Shown: positions 42,412 through 50,578, counted from the stretch's first letter. The stretch is DNA of 50,780 nucleotides from Acetobacteraceae bacterium (GCA_022842185.1 JALHQB010000035.1:1-50780), one strand, 5' to 3'. A program made the numbers and translations. The notes: generated by a model not told the origin, from the letters alone.

Positions 42412-43182
42412 ATGACGACCGAGACCGAAATCGAATGGATGAAGCTGACCTTCGCCGAGCTGAACGCCCGCGCGGCGGATGGCGCGCTGGTCATCGTGCC
42501 GGTCGCCTCGCTGGAACAGCACGGGCCGCATCTGGCAACCGGGGTGGATATCATTTGCGCCAACGGTGTCGCGCATCGCGTCGCGCGGCGCATGGCCGCC
42601 GCCGGCAAGCCTGTCGTGGTGATGCCCTGCGTCTGGACCGGACTTGCCGAGCACCATGTCCCGTTCGGCGGCACCGTGACGCTCGACTACGCGACCTTCG
42701 CCGCGGTCCTGAAGGGCGTCGTGAAGTCCATTGCGCGTGCCGGCTTCAAGCGGGTCATGCTGCTCAACGGCCATGGCGGCAACGCCGAGGCGGTTGCAGT
42801 GGTGGGTGGCGAATGCCAGAGCGAGTTCGGCATCGCCGTTGCCGCCGGCACCTATTGGCACCTGGCGGGCGACGCCTTCGCACCGATCCTCGAACGCCAG
42901 TCCAACGTGATGCATGCCTGCGAGGCCGAGACGTCGATGATCATGACGTTGCTGCCCGAAGCCGTGCGGACCGAACGCCTGGCCGAGGCGCATGGCCCGC
43001 ATTCCACCCGCCCCGAAGGCCAGCCCGCGGCGATGATCCGCCGCCGCTCCTTCAAGGACATGACGCCCTCCGGCGTGATCGGCGATGCGCGATCCGCCTC
43101 GGCGGAAAAGGGGGAGGCGTTGCTGGAAGCGGCCGCCGAACGCATCGCGGACGAACTGTCGAGCGCGCGCCTCTGGTCCTGA
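42412..43182 (+). CDS. Creatininase-family amidohydrolase
   Basis: 256 aa. Metal-ligand motifs of the creatininase/formamidase fold are seen: SLEQHGPHLATGVDI (Glu, His, Asp), LLNGHGGNAEAV and MHACEAETSMIMTL (Glu). Family members hydrolyse creatinine, aminoformamides (as in F420 or riboflavin pathways) or mycofactocin precursors; nothing here decides among them. The ribosome binding site GAGAGGGATGG precedes the ATG. It lies 48 bases after the photolyase and its stop abuts the converging trhA stop with no gap. Confidence 0.88.
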   Translation: MTTETEIEWMKLTFAELNARAADGALVIVPVASLEQHGPHLATGVDIICANGVAHRVARRMAAAGKPVVVMPCVWTGLAEHHVPFGGTVTLDYATFAAVLKGVVKSIARAGFKRVMLLNGHGGNAEAVAVVGGECQSEFGIAVAAGTYWHLAGDAFAPILERQSNVMHACEAETSMIMTLLPEAVRTERLAEAHGPHSTRPEGQPAAMIRRRSFKDMTPSGVIGDARSASAEKGEALLEAAAERIADELSSARLWS

Positions 43183-43866
43183 TCAGGCCACCGGCAGGAC
43201 GGCCATCACCACCGCGGCGAAGTGGCAGGCCGCTGCCGCCACGACGCAGGCGTGCCAGGCTTCGTTCTGGAACGGCATGCGCCGGGTGACGTGGAACGCC
43301 ACGCCGGCGCTGTAGAGCAGGCCGCCGATACCCAGCAGCACCAGCGCGCCCGTCGGGACGTGTTCGAGCAATGGCGGGACGGCGCCGAGCACGGCCCAGC
43401 CCAGCACGAGATAGGCGACGATCGAAGCGCGTTCGAACCGATGCGGCCAGGCCAGCTTCAGCACCATGCCGGCCAAGGCCCCCGCCCAGACGAAGCCGAT
43501 CAGCGTCCAGCCCCAGTTGCCGCCGATGGCAACCAGCGCGAAGGGCGTGTAGGTGCCGGCGATCATCAGGAAGATCGCGGCGTGGTCGAGCCGCCGCAGG
43601 ATCGACCTGGCCCGCGCCCCGCGCGCCATGTTGTACGACAGCGCGAAGGCCAGCATGGCAACCAGCGCCGCGCCATAGAAGCCAAGGGCCACCACCGCCC
43701 CCAGGGGCATATCGGCCGGCAGGATGGCGCCGACGGCGATACACCCGATGATCGCGGCCACCAGGCCAAGCCCAAGTACGACGGCATCGACCCGCCGTTC
43801 CGCCGCCGTGTCCTGGCGCCCGGCGCGGTTCGGCAGGGCAGGGCGCGACGTCAGGGGTTGTCGCAT
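43183..43866 (-). CDS. trhA: Hemolysin III / TrhA-family membrane protein
   Basis: 227 aa with seven predicted membrane helices after a basic N-terminal tail. PAQR/HlyIII landmarks: RRLDHAAIFLMIAGTYTPFAL (conserved His-Asp-x-x-Ile-x-x-x-AGxYTP), VAYLVLGW, YSAGVAFHVTRRMPF and NEAWHACVVAAAACHFAAV. The conserved Ser/Asp/His metal site is represented. E. coli TrhA regulates membrane energetics and fluidity. The ATG at 43866 is preferred over an upstream frame with no hydrophobic content. Transcribed toward creatininase. Confidence 0.88.
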   Translation of the reverse strand: MRQPLTSRPALPNRAGRQDTAAERRVDAVVLGLGLVAAIIGCIAVGAILPADMPLGAVVALGFYGAALVAMLAFALSYNMARGARARSILRRLDHAAIFLMIAGTYTPFALVAIGGNWGWTLIGFVWAGALAGMVLKLAWPHRFERASIVAYLVLGWAVLGAVPPLLEHVPTGALVLLGIGGLLYSAGVAFHVTRRMPFQNEAWHACVVAAAACHFAAVVMAVLPVA

Positions 43867-43896
43867 GTCAGCACAACCTTCAGGCGGAGCGCGCGA

Positions 43897-43931
43897 GGAC
43901 GGCACCTGCCAGTGGCGTGAAGCTGCCGTCC
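43897..43931. other. Inverted repeat in the gap between metallophosphatase and trhA
   Basis: GGACGGCA (43897-43904) and TGCCGTCC (43924-43931), a perfect 8-bp inverted repeat with a 19-base loop, within the 142-base gap upstream of trhA. Could terminate the phr-metallophosphatase transcript or be a trhA operator. No gene in this gap. Confidence 0.35.
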
Positions 43932-44008
43932 AGGGCCCCTGTTGCAGGCGCAGACCGAACCATGGCCGCGCCAGGGCGGGTTGCGCGCTGTCCCGTGATC
44001 GTTGCCAA

Positions 44009-44788
44009 TCATGAACCGGTCACCGCCGAGACGTCGGCGCGCGATGCTTCGATCCCGGCTTCCGCCAGGGTGAAATCCTGCCAGGCCAGCGCCCCGCCCT
44101 TGCCCGCGCCGGTGTCGAGGAAGATCGCCCGGCCGCCGCGCTGGCCGGTCATCGTCACCGGCCGGCCATCCCGCGACCGGTTGTCATGGCCGACCAGCAC
44201 GGTCAGCCCGGCCGGGATGCGATCCACCCAGCCGATCAGGCGGATCGGGAAGCCATCTGCCCCGCGGCGCCCCGTCACCTGCCCAAAGATGGCCCGGCCG
44301 ACCAGGCCTTCGGGCCGCGCCTGCCCCGCATCGGGCGGGGAGGGGTGTTGCAGCATACCGTCATGGAAGGCGGCATGGACGCACAGCAGATGGCCCAGCG
44401 AAACCCAGGCCGGGGCGCGGCCGATCTCGGCGATTGTGCGCGCCTTCAGCGCCGCCGCATCGGGTGCCGCCGCGATCTGTTCCATCGTGCGGCCCAGCCC
44501 GTCCCGTTCCACCCGCAGCGATTGGCCGAGCAGCGCGCGGCGCAGCTTGTGGTCGTGGTTGCCGAGGATGAACAGGCCGCGCCCGGCATCCATCACGGCG
44601 AACATCGCCCGCAGCACGGCGGGGTTGTCCGGGCCGTGGTCCGTCAGGTCACCCAGCTGGATCAGGAACAACCCGGCCGCATCCGCCCCCGCGACGGCAG
44701 CGGCGAAGCCGCGCGCATCCCCGTGCACGTCCCCCACCACGCGCAATCCGCTGAAGCCCGCCGCGCGCAGGCTGTCGGGCGAGGGCAT
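44009..44788 (-). CDS. Metallophosphatase (calcineurin-like, PrpE/ApaH-like)
   Basis: 259 aa. Metallophosphoesterase motifs in order: VVGDVHGD, LGDLTDHGPDN, ILGNHDHK, LLCVHAAFHDG and LVGHDNRS. The arrangement (GDVHG, GDxxDRG-like, GNHD) is that of PPP-type and bis(5'-nucleosyl)tetraphosphatase-like enzymes. The substrate could be a phosphoprotein or a dinucleoside polyphosphate such as Ap4A. The ATG at 44788 shares its first base with the phr stop (TGATG), so it is translationally coupled to the photolyase gene. A GTG one codon earlier is possible. Confidence 0.87.
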   Translation of the reverse strand: MPSPDSLRAAGFSGLRVVGDVHGDARGFAAAVAGADAAGLFLIQLGDLTDHGPDNPAVLRAMFAVMDAGRGLFILGNHDHKLRRALLGQSLRVERDGLGRTMEQIAAAPDAAALKARTIAEIGRAPAWVSLGHLLCVHAAFHDGMLQHPSPPDAGQARPEGLVGRAIFGQVTGRRGADGFPIRLIGWVDRIPAGLTVLVGHDNRSRDGRPVTMTGQRGGRAIFLDTGAGKGGALAWQDFTLAEAGIEASRADVSAVTGS

Positions 44789-46218
44789 CACGCAGCACCT
44801 TCGCCCTTGATGGCGGCGAAGGCGGCCAATGCGCGGGCGCGTCCTTCGCCCAGGTCGATGATCGGCGACGGATAATCGTGCCCGATCGTCACGCCGGCAT
44901 CGCGCAGGACGCCGCCAGGCGCTTCATGCGGGCGATGGATGAAGCGATCCGGCAAGTGCGCGAGTTCAGGGCACCAGCGGCGGACATAGGCGCCATCCGC
45001 ATCGAATTTCTCACCCTGGAGCACCGGGTTGAAGATGCGGAAATACGGCGCCGCATCCGCCCCGCATCCGGCCACCCATTGCCAGGACGCGGTGTTGGCC
45101 GCGAGGTCGGCATCGACCAGCGTGTCCCAGAACCAGGCTTCGCCCGACTGCCAAGGCTGCAGCAGGTGTTTCACGAGAAAGGAGGCGACGATCATCCGTA
45201 CCCGATTGTGCATCCAGCCACTGCGCCAGAGCTGGCGCATCCCGGCATCGACGATCGGGTAGCCGGTCCGCCCGTCTTGCCAGGCCCGCAGCATCGCGGG
45301 ATCGGCGCGCCAGGGGAAGGCGTTGAATTCCGGTCGCAGGGGCTGGTCGGGCATGTCCGGCCGGTGCCACAGCAAATGGTGGCTGAATTCGCGCCACAAC
45401 ACTTCCTTGAGGAAGGTCTCCAGCCCCGCGCCGCCCTTGGCCTGCGCCGCAATCCAGACCTGCCGAGGCGAGATTTCACCCAGGTGGAGATGCGGCGACA
45501 GGCCGGAGGTGCCCCATTCCGCGGCCGGTTCATTGCGCTTGGCCGCGTAGTTGGCCAGCCCTTCCTCCAGGAAACTGGCCAGGCGCGCCGCGGCGCCGGC
45601 CTCGCCGGGCGTCCAATGCGCGGGGAATTCGGCGGCCCAGTCCGGCTCGGGCGGTGCTGGCAGCAGGCCGAAGGCTTCGGCGGCGAGACCCTGGGGCGCG
45701 CCGGTGGCGGCCTTCAGCCGGTCAGGCGCGGGAACCGGCGGCGGCAGACCTTCCAGCAGCGCGAAGACGGCGCGGGAGAACGGCGTGAAGACCGAAAACG
45801 GCTTGCCCCCCTGGGTGCGGACCAGATGTGGTTCGTGCAGCAGGGCATTGCGATGCAGCACCAACCGCCGACCGGCCTGCTGCAGGGCGTCATGCGTTGC
45901 GGCATCGCGCGCCCGCGCATGGGGTTCGGTCAGCCGGCCGGCATGGACCTCCGTGGCGCCGATGCGGGCGGCAAGGTCCGGCACCAAGCGCCGCGCATCC
46001 CCCCGCAGCACAATCAGCGGCGCGCCACGTTCGGCCAGCGCATGCCCGAGCGCGACCAGGCTGTGATGCAGCCACCACCGCGCCGCACCACCAGGCGCGC
46101 GCGGCCCGCCCTCGATGATGAAAACCGGCAGGATCGGCCGGTCCCGCACGGCGTCCAGGACGGGATTGTCAGCAAGGCGAAGGTCCTGGCGGAACCAGAT
46201 CAGGGCAGTGTCGTGCAT
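44788..46218 (-). CDS. phrB: Deoxyribodipyrimidine photolyase, class I CPD type
   Basis: 476 aa. The N-terminal antenna domain begins ALIWFRQDLRLADNP. The FAD domain carries GTSGLSPHLHLGEISPRQVW, LWREFSHHLLWHRP, GRTGYPIVDAGMRQLWRSGWMHNRVRMI and WQWVAGCGADAAPYFRIFNP (read in parts), the hallmarks of class I photolyases. It splits cyclobutane pyrimidine dimers using blue light. The ATG at 46218 follows a 254-base divergent region shared with the peptide-binding protein. It is coupled to the metallophosphatase gene downstream. Confidence 0.95.
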   Translation of the reverse strand: MHDTALIWFRQDLRLADNPVLDAVRDRPILPVFIIEGGPRAPGGAARWWLHHSLVALGHALAERGAPLIVLRGDARRLVPDLAARIGATEVHAGRLTEPHARARDAATHDALQQAGRRLVLHRNALLHEPHLVRTQGGKPFSVFTPFSRAVFALLEGLPPPVPAPDRLKAATGAPQGLAAEAFGLLPAPPEPDWAAEFPAHWTPGEAGAAARLASFLEEGLANYAAKRNEPAAEWGTSGLSPHLHLGEISPRQVWIAAQAKGGAGLETFLKEVLWREFSHHLLWHRPDMPDQPLRPEFNAFPWRADPAMLRAWQDGRTGYPIVDAGMRQLWRSGWMHNRVRMIVASFLVKHLLQPWQSGEAWFWDTLVDADLAANTASWQWVAGCGADAAPYFRIFNPVLQGEKFDADGAYVRRWCPELAHLPDRFIHRPHEAPGGVLRDAGVTIGHDYPSPIIDLGEGRARALAAFAAIKGEGAA

Positions 46219-46472
46219 TCTTCATCATGTGGTGTGGCAGGCCGCCGCGTCACCCGGCCGCGAGACTGTGGCCCCGGCTTTGCTGGGCACCAGCCATAAC
46301 CCCGCCGGGAATTCATGATGCCGCGACCGTCCAAACCTGCCTTGCGCGACGCAATCGCGCCATTGAACCGCGCGGCGTCGCGGGCGCAGGCTGCGTGGGT
46401 CGGCGCCTGCCCGGGGCATTCCATCAGCAGCGGCGCGGCCTGCGGCCCGTCCGCTTCACGAGGAGCAGTAGC
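46219..46472. other. Divergent intergenic region between phrB and peptide-binding protein
   Basis: 254 bases with no convincing gene; the open frame upstream of 46473 has no homology-like features. A bulged inverted repeat (GGGCGCAGGC with GCCTGCCC, about 46379-46412) is present. AGGAG at 46461-46465 is the ribosome binding site of the downstream gene. No clear promoter pair was identified. Confidence 0.3.
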
Positions 46473-48065
46473 ATGATGCAGCGACGTACATTGATCCGTG
46501 CCGCGGGCGGCGGCATCGCCGCCTCGCTTGCCGGGCCGGGGCTGGTCCGCGCGCAATCGGCGACCACGCTGCGCTTCACGCCGCAGCAGGACGTGGTGAC
46601 GCTCGATCCTGTCACCACGACTGCCTATGCCACGCGCAACCATGGCTACATGGTGTTCGACACGCTGTACGGCATGGATTCCACCTACGCCGCCACGCCG
46701 CAGATGGTCGCGGGCCACCGCATCGACGATGACGGCAAGCTGTGGACCCTGACGCTGCGCGATGGCCTGATGTGGCATGATGGCGAGCGGGTGCTGGCCC
46801 GCGACTGCGTCGCCTCCATCCGCCGCTGGGCGCGCCGCGATCCCTTCGGGGAAACGCTGATGGCGGCGACGGATGAACTCTCCGCCCCCGATGACCGCAC
46901 CATCCGCTTCCGTCTGAAGCAGCCCTTCCCGCTGCTGCCGATCGCGCTGGGCAAGGCGTCCGTCCCGGTCTGCGCCATGATGCCTGAACGGCTGGCCAAT
47001 ACCGACCCGTTCCGCCAGGTGACGGAGCTGATCGGCAGCGGCCCGTTCCGCTTCAAGGCCGATGAACGCGTCCCAGGGTCGCAGTTGGTCTATACGAAGT
47101 TCGAAGGCTATGTGCCGCGGCCGGACGGGCCGGGCGGCTGGACCTCCGGCCCCAAGGTCGTGCATTTCGACCGCGTCGAATGGCGCGTGCTGCCTGACCC
47201 CGGCACCGCCACCAACGCGCTGGTGGCGGGGGAGGCCGATTGGCAGGAATACGCCTATCACGACCTGCTGCCGCAGATGCGCCGCGCGCGCGACGTCACG
47301 GTGCGGGTGCTCGACCCGTCCGGCTTCGTCGGGATGGTGCGGGTGAATCATCTGCAGGCGCCGTTCAACAACCCGGCGATCCGCCGCGCACTGTGGGGGG
47401 CGATCGACCAGACCGCCTGCATGCAGGCGCTCGTTGGCGAGGATACCAGCCTCTACCGCGTGCCCCTGGGCTTCTTCGGCCCAGGCACGCCCATGGCGTC
47501 CGATGCCGGGCTCGATCCGCTGCGCGGACCGCGCGACTACGCGAAGGTGAAGGCCGATCTGCGCGCGGCCGGTTATCGCGGGGAGACGGTGCTGTTCATG
47601 ATCCCGTCCACCTCGCAGCCCAATGCCGCGATGGGCACGGTGATCGCCGACCAATTCAAGCAGGCGGGGATGAACGTCGAGATCTATTCCGTCGAGTTCA
47701 ACGCCATGCTCCAGCGCCGCAACCGCAAGGGGCCGGTGGCCGATGGCGGCTGGTCCGCCTTCATGACCAACTGGGCGGGCACGGATTGGCTCAACCCCGC
47801 CGGCCACATCGCGCTGCGCGGCAATGGCGAGGCGGGATATGCCGGCTGGGCGACCATGCCGCGCATCGAACAACAGCGCGACGCCTGGTTCCGCGCGCCC
47901 GATCTCGCCGCGCAGCAGGCGATCTGCCGCGACATCCAGGTCGAGGCGATGCGCGAGGTGCCCTACTACCCGACGGGGCAGTACCTCCAGCCGACGGCCT
48001 ATCGCAGCAGCATCACCGGGGTGCAGGAAGGCTTCGCGACATTCTGGAACGTGCGGCGGGCTTGA
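46473..48065 (+). CDS. ABC transporter substrate-binding protein, peptide/nickel (SBP family 5)
   Basis: 530 aa. The N-terminus MMQRRTLIRAAGGGIAASL, ending VRAQS, is a Tat-like signal. The mature protein has the DppA/OppA layout: TLRFTPQQDVVTLDPVTTTAYATRN, KLWTLTLRDGLMWHDGERVLARDCVASI, LIGSGPFRF and NNPAIRRALWGAIDQ. These bind oligopeptides, opines or other small solutes for an ABC importer. No permease or ATPase genes are in the window, so it is an orphan here. AGGAG seven bases before 46473 fixes the start. Confidence 0.92.
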   Translation: MMQRRTLIRAAGGGIAASLAGPGLVRAQSATTLRFTPQQDVVTLDPVTTTAYATRNHGYMVFDTLYGMDSTYAATPQMVAGHRIDDDGKLWTLTLRDGLMWHDGERVLARDCVASIRRWARRDPFGETLMAATDELSAPDDRTIRFRLKQPFPLLPIALGKASVPVCAMMPERLANTDPFRQVTELIGSGPFRFKADERVPGSQLVYTKFEGYVPRPDGPGGWTSGPKVVHFDRVEWRVLPDPGTATNALVAGEADWQEYAYHDLLPQMRRARDVTVRVLDPSGFVGMVRVNHLQAPFNNPAIRRALWGAIDQTACMQALVGEDTSLYRVPLGFFGPGTPMASDAGLDPLRGPRDYAKVKADLRAAGYRGETVLFMIPSTSQPNAAMGTVIADQFKQAGMNVEIYSVEFNAMLQRRNRKGPVADGGWSAFMTNWAGTDWLNPAGHIALRGNGEAGYAGWATMPRIEQQRDAWFRAPDLAAQQAICRDIQVEAMREVPYYPTGQYLQPTAYRSSITGVQEGFATFWNVRRA

Positions 48066-48074
48066 GGGATGTTT

Positions 48075-48100
48075 GGAGACGCGCCGAAAGGTGCGTCTCC
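48075..48100 (+). terminator. Stable GAAA-tetraloop hairpin after the peptide-binding protein gene
   Basis: An 11-bp stem (GGAGACGCGCC with GGTGCGTCTCC, one G-T pair) closed by a GAAA tetraloop, starting nine bases after the stop codon. It has no T-run, so it may work with factors or as a 3'-end stabiliser. Confidence 0.6.
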
Positions 48101-48106
48101 AGCCCT

Positions 48107-48187
48107 GGCACCGGCCCGCAACTCCCACCCGGCCATCCAACGAGCGAATCCTGGATGGGTGGCCGGGTGGGGGTGCGGGTCGGTGCC
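48107..48187. repeat. Long imperfect palindrome
   Basis: The 29-base left arm (48107-48135) is complementary to the 28-base right arm (48160-48187), with two mismatches and one gap and a 24-base loop. The inner 12 bp (48124-48135 with 48160-48171) are perfect. It lies between the peptide-binding protein and fnr genes and is not explained by any coding sequence. Confidence 0.7.
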
Positions 48188-48200
48188 GCTGTTTCCAAGC

Positions 48201-48307
48201 GGGCTCTGCAGGACCTGTCCCGAGCCCTTGGCGTGGCAAGCCGCGGCGTCCGCATCGCTGTGCCGGCAGGGCGGCCGCGGCATGGATCTGCAAGGCCCCA
48301 TGCCACG
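48201..48307. repeat. Nested inverted repeats upstream of fnr
   Basis: GGGCTC/GAGCCC (48201-48206 with 48222-48227) encloses GGAC/GTCC. Next to it CGTGGCA/TGCCACG (48232-48238 with 48301-48307) encloses a pair of GCCGCGGC blocks (48240-48247 and 48274-48281). Together with the two hairpins before them, the inverted repeats occupy most of the 360 non-coding bases between 48066 and 48425. The fnr promoter should lie in the last 100 bases, where a lone TTGAT half-site (48329-48333) is seen. Confidence 0.5.
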
Positions 48308-48425
48308 GCGTCGCATCGGCGTTTGTTCTTGATCTATCGTAAGATGATGAAGACACTGCGCCGGTGGTCGCTTGACCTCGGGGAGCATGCGGCCAATGAA
48401 CCGCGAAGCCACGTGAACGGGTGAC

Positions 48426-49178
48426 ATGCATCCTCTCGACAGCGCTCGCGCGCGGATGGAAGGCCTTGGGGCCGACGCCGATATCTGCCTGAAATGCGGG
48501 TCGCGGTCGGTCGGGCTCTGTGCGCCGCTCGATGTCGCGGCACTCGACGACATGGCCGGCGAAAGCGAGCGCCACGCGCTCGATGCCCGCGACGTGATAT
48601 TCCACCAGGGCGACCCCGCCCGCCATGTCTATACCCTGACCGAAGGCATGGCCCGGCTGACCCGCGTGCTGCCCGATGGCCGGCAGTCGGTGATCGGCTT
48701 CCGCTTCGCCGGCGACATCCTCGGCTTCACCCCCGCCGATGAATATGCCTTCGGTGCCGAGATGCTGACGCGCGGGACGGTCTGCCGTCTCGATCGCCGT
48801 CGGCTGGAACACTTGTTCCGCCGCTACCCGGTGATGGAACGCCGCTTTCTCGATCTCTGCGTCAAGGAACTCGCGGCGAGTCAGGACCACATCCTCACCC
48901 TCGGCCGCTTCAGTGCCGAGGAACGGGTCGCCGCCTTCCTTGTCTCGCTGGCGGAGGCGCAGGAACGCCGGGGCCATGTCGGCGCGGTCTTCGACCTGCC
49001 GACGACGCGCGCCGATATCGGCGAATTCCTCGGCCTGACGCTGGAGACCGTCAGCCGCGCCATCTCATCCTTCCGCAAGCGCGGCTGGATCATCCTGCAT
49101 GGCCATGCTGGCATCGAACTTGCGGACCGCCCGGCGCTGATGAGCCTGGGCAGCGGCGAGGGCGCCGACGCGGCCTGA
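48426..49178 (+). CDS. Crp/Fnr-family regulator with FNR-type iron-sulfur cysteines
   Basis: 250 aa. N-terminal cysteines Cys21, Cys24 and Cys32 (CX2CX7C) plus Cys120 match the four [4Fe-4S] ligands of FNR-class oxygen sensors, in the FnrN-like spacing of alphaproteobacteria. A cNMP-like beta-roll follows (HQGDPARHVYTLTEGMARLTR). The C-terminal winged helix has the recognition helix LTLETVSRAISSFRKRGWI; Glu-x-x-Ser-Arg predicts binding to TTGAT-N4-ATCAA sites. Expected to switch genes on low oxygen. Monocistronic between two repeat-rich regions. No good target site was found elsewhere in the window. Confidence 0.9.
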   Translation: MHPLDSARARMEGLGADADICLKCGSRSVGLCAPLDVAALDDMAGESERHALDARDVIFHQGDPARHVYTLTEGMARLTRVLPDGRQSVIGFRFAGDILGFTPADEYAFGAEMLTRGTVCRLDRRRLEHLFRRYPVMERRFLDLCVKELAASQDHILTLGRFSAEERVAAFLVSLAEAQERRGHVGAVFDLPTTRADIGEFLGLTLETVSRAISSFRKRGWIILHGHAGIELADRPALMSLGSGEGADAA

Positions 49179-49207
49179 GGCATTCGCCTCAGGCTGCTTT
49201 TGCATGC

Positions 49208-49510
49208 CCCTCAGGCGGCGGGCGGGCCGCATCCGCGGCCCCTGCCTTCGCGCCACGCGCTGGTGCGACGGGGTCGGCTGACGGTTTGGGCGCGGTCGCG
49301 CTTTGCGCTCCCGGCCCGATGCGTCGCATCGGGCCGATCTGGCACCATCTCGGAAAGAGGCGCGTTGGATCACGTCACGTCTTCGGATCGCGGCTTCGCG
49401 GCGATTCGGGACCGCACGGCGCGACCGCAACCACACGAGGGTGAAGCGATACCGACAGCGCGTGGCGCGAAGGCAGGGGCCGCGGATGCGGCCCGCCCGC
49501 CGTGTGAGGG
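49208..49510. repeat. Large inverted repeat between fnr and oxyR
   Basis: Positions 49216-49262 and 49456-49502 are perfect 47-bp inverted copies. The match extends outward to 49208 and 49510 with two mismatches. A second internal block (49292-49313 with 49407-49428) matches at 19 of 22 positions. A central palindrome lies at 49312-49336. The 388-base gap 49179-49566 holds no convincing gene. The pattern looks like two head-to-head copies of a roughly 100-bp element that have diverged at their inner ends. Confidence 0.8.
49312..49336. repeat. Central 12-bp palindrome
   Basis: CGGCCCGATGCG (49312-49323), one T, then CGCATCGGGCCG (49325-49336), a perfect 12-bp inverted repeat. It lies inside the larger inverted repeat and could be an operator or a cruciform centre. 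Confidence 0.75.
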
Positions 49511-49566
49511 CACGAAAAACACCAGCCTTCGGCCCCTGCGGGCCGATGACGTAATGTTCTTCCCCC

Positions 49567-50472
49567 ATGATCGCACTGCCGAGTCCCCAACAGCTCCGCT
49601 ACCTCGTCGCGCTCGCCGAACACAATCATTTCGGCCGCGCGGCGGTGGCCTGCGCGGTGACCCAATCCACCTTGTCCTCCGGCATCTTCGCGCTGGAGCG
49701 CCAGCTCGATGTCGCCCTGCTGGAACGGACCGGCGGCAAGCGACCGGTCTTCACCCCGCTGGGGCATGAACTGGTCGGCCGTGCGCGAACCGTCCTCGGG
49801 GCACTGACCGCGCTGGTCGAGGCGGTGGCGACGTCGCGCGACCCGCTCACCGGCCCGCTGCGCCTGGGCACCATCCCGACCATCGGGCCCTTCCTGCTGC
49901 CGCGGCTGATGCCGGAACTGCGCGAAGCCTTCCCGCAGCTGCGCCTGTGGCTGCGGGAGGACACGACCGAGCGCCTGGTGCAAGCGCTGGAAGTCGGCCG
50001 GCTCGACCTGCTGCTGCTCGCGGTGCCTTGCGATTGCGGGCGTGTCGAGACGGTCACGATCGCCGAGGACCCGTTTCACGTCGCCATGCCGCACGGCCAT
50101 CCCCTGGCCGCCATGGCCGAGGTCCCACCCGCCGCGCTGGCCGGTGAAAATGTGTTGTTGCTCGAGGACGGGCACTGTTTGCGCGACCATGCCTTGTCCG
50201 CCTGCGGCCTGTCGGGCGCTGCGACCTCGGAGGAATTCGCCGCCACCTCCCTGCACACGCTGGTGCAGATGGTGGGCGGCGGGCTTGGGCTCACGCTGTT
50301 GCCCAACATCGCCGTGGCCGGGGGCGTGACGGTGGGCGCCGATGTCACGATCAGGCCGTTGGTCGGCGCCTTCGGGCGGCGCATCGCGATCGCCTGGCGG
50401 GCGCGCAGCCCGCGCGGGGAGGAATTCCGCGCCCTCGTTCCACCCATTGCGGCGGCCCTGCGCGGCCTGTAG
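49567..50472 (+). CDS. oxyR: Hydrogen peroxide-sensing LysR regulator OxyR
   Basis: 301 aa LysR-type regulator. The N-terminal helix-turn-helix is LRYLVALAEHNHFGRAAVACAVTQSTLSSGI. In the sensor domain, LLLEDGHCLRDHALSACG contains the redox pair Cys204 and Cys213, the same nine-residue spacing as Cys199/Cys208 of E. coli OxyR. VGGGLGLTLLPNIA is also typical. It activates catalase and peroxidase genes after disulfide formation. None of its usual partners (ahpC, katG) is in the window. The ATG follows TTCTTCCCCC, which is not a canonical ribosome binding site. Confidence 0.92.
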   Translation: MIALPSPQQLRYLVALAEHNHFGRAAVACAVTQSTLSSGIFALERQLDVALLERTGGKRPVFTPLGHELVGRARTVLGALTALVEAVATSRDPLTGPLRLGTIPTIGPFLLPRLMPELREAFPQLRLWLREDTTERLVQALEVGRLDLLLLAVPCDCGRVETVTIAEDPFHVAMPHGHPLAAMAEVPPAALAGENVLLLEDGHCLRDHALSACGLSGAATSEEFAATSLHTLVQMVGGGLGLTLLPNIAVAGGVTVGADVTIRPLVGAFGRRIAIAWRARSPRGEEFRALVPPIAAALRGL

Positions 50473-50578
50473 CAACACGGGACAGGCGCCGCTGCCGTCC
50501 GGGTCGCGCTGTGCGCCTGATGTTGCCGGGAACGGTCCCACCTTCGGGTGGATCGCTTGAACGGAAGGGAACGGGGCG

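Noticed and set aside
48329..48343. Possible FNR box upstream of fnr (TTGAT with CGTAA in the second half)
   Set aside because: Only one half-site fits; two of five bases match in the other half, too weak to call autoregulation.
46200..48977. 925-codon minus-strand frame covering the peptide-binding protein and fnr
   Set aside because: It crosses several intact plus-strand genes and palindromic non-coding DNA and has antisense-type composition.
49303..49554. Small Arg-rich ORFs on both strands inside the fnr-oxyR gap
   Set aside because: They arise because the inverted repeat places the same sequence in both orientations; no independent coding evidence.
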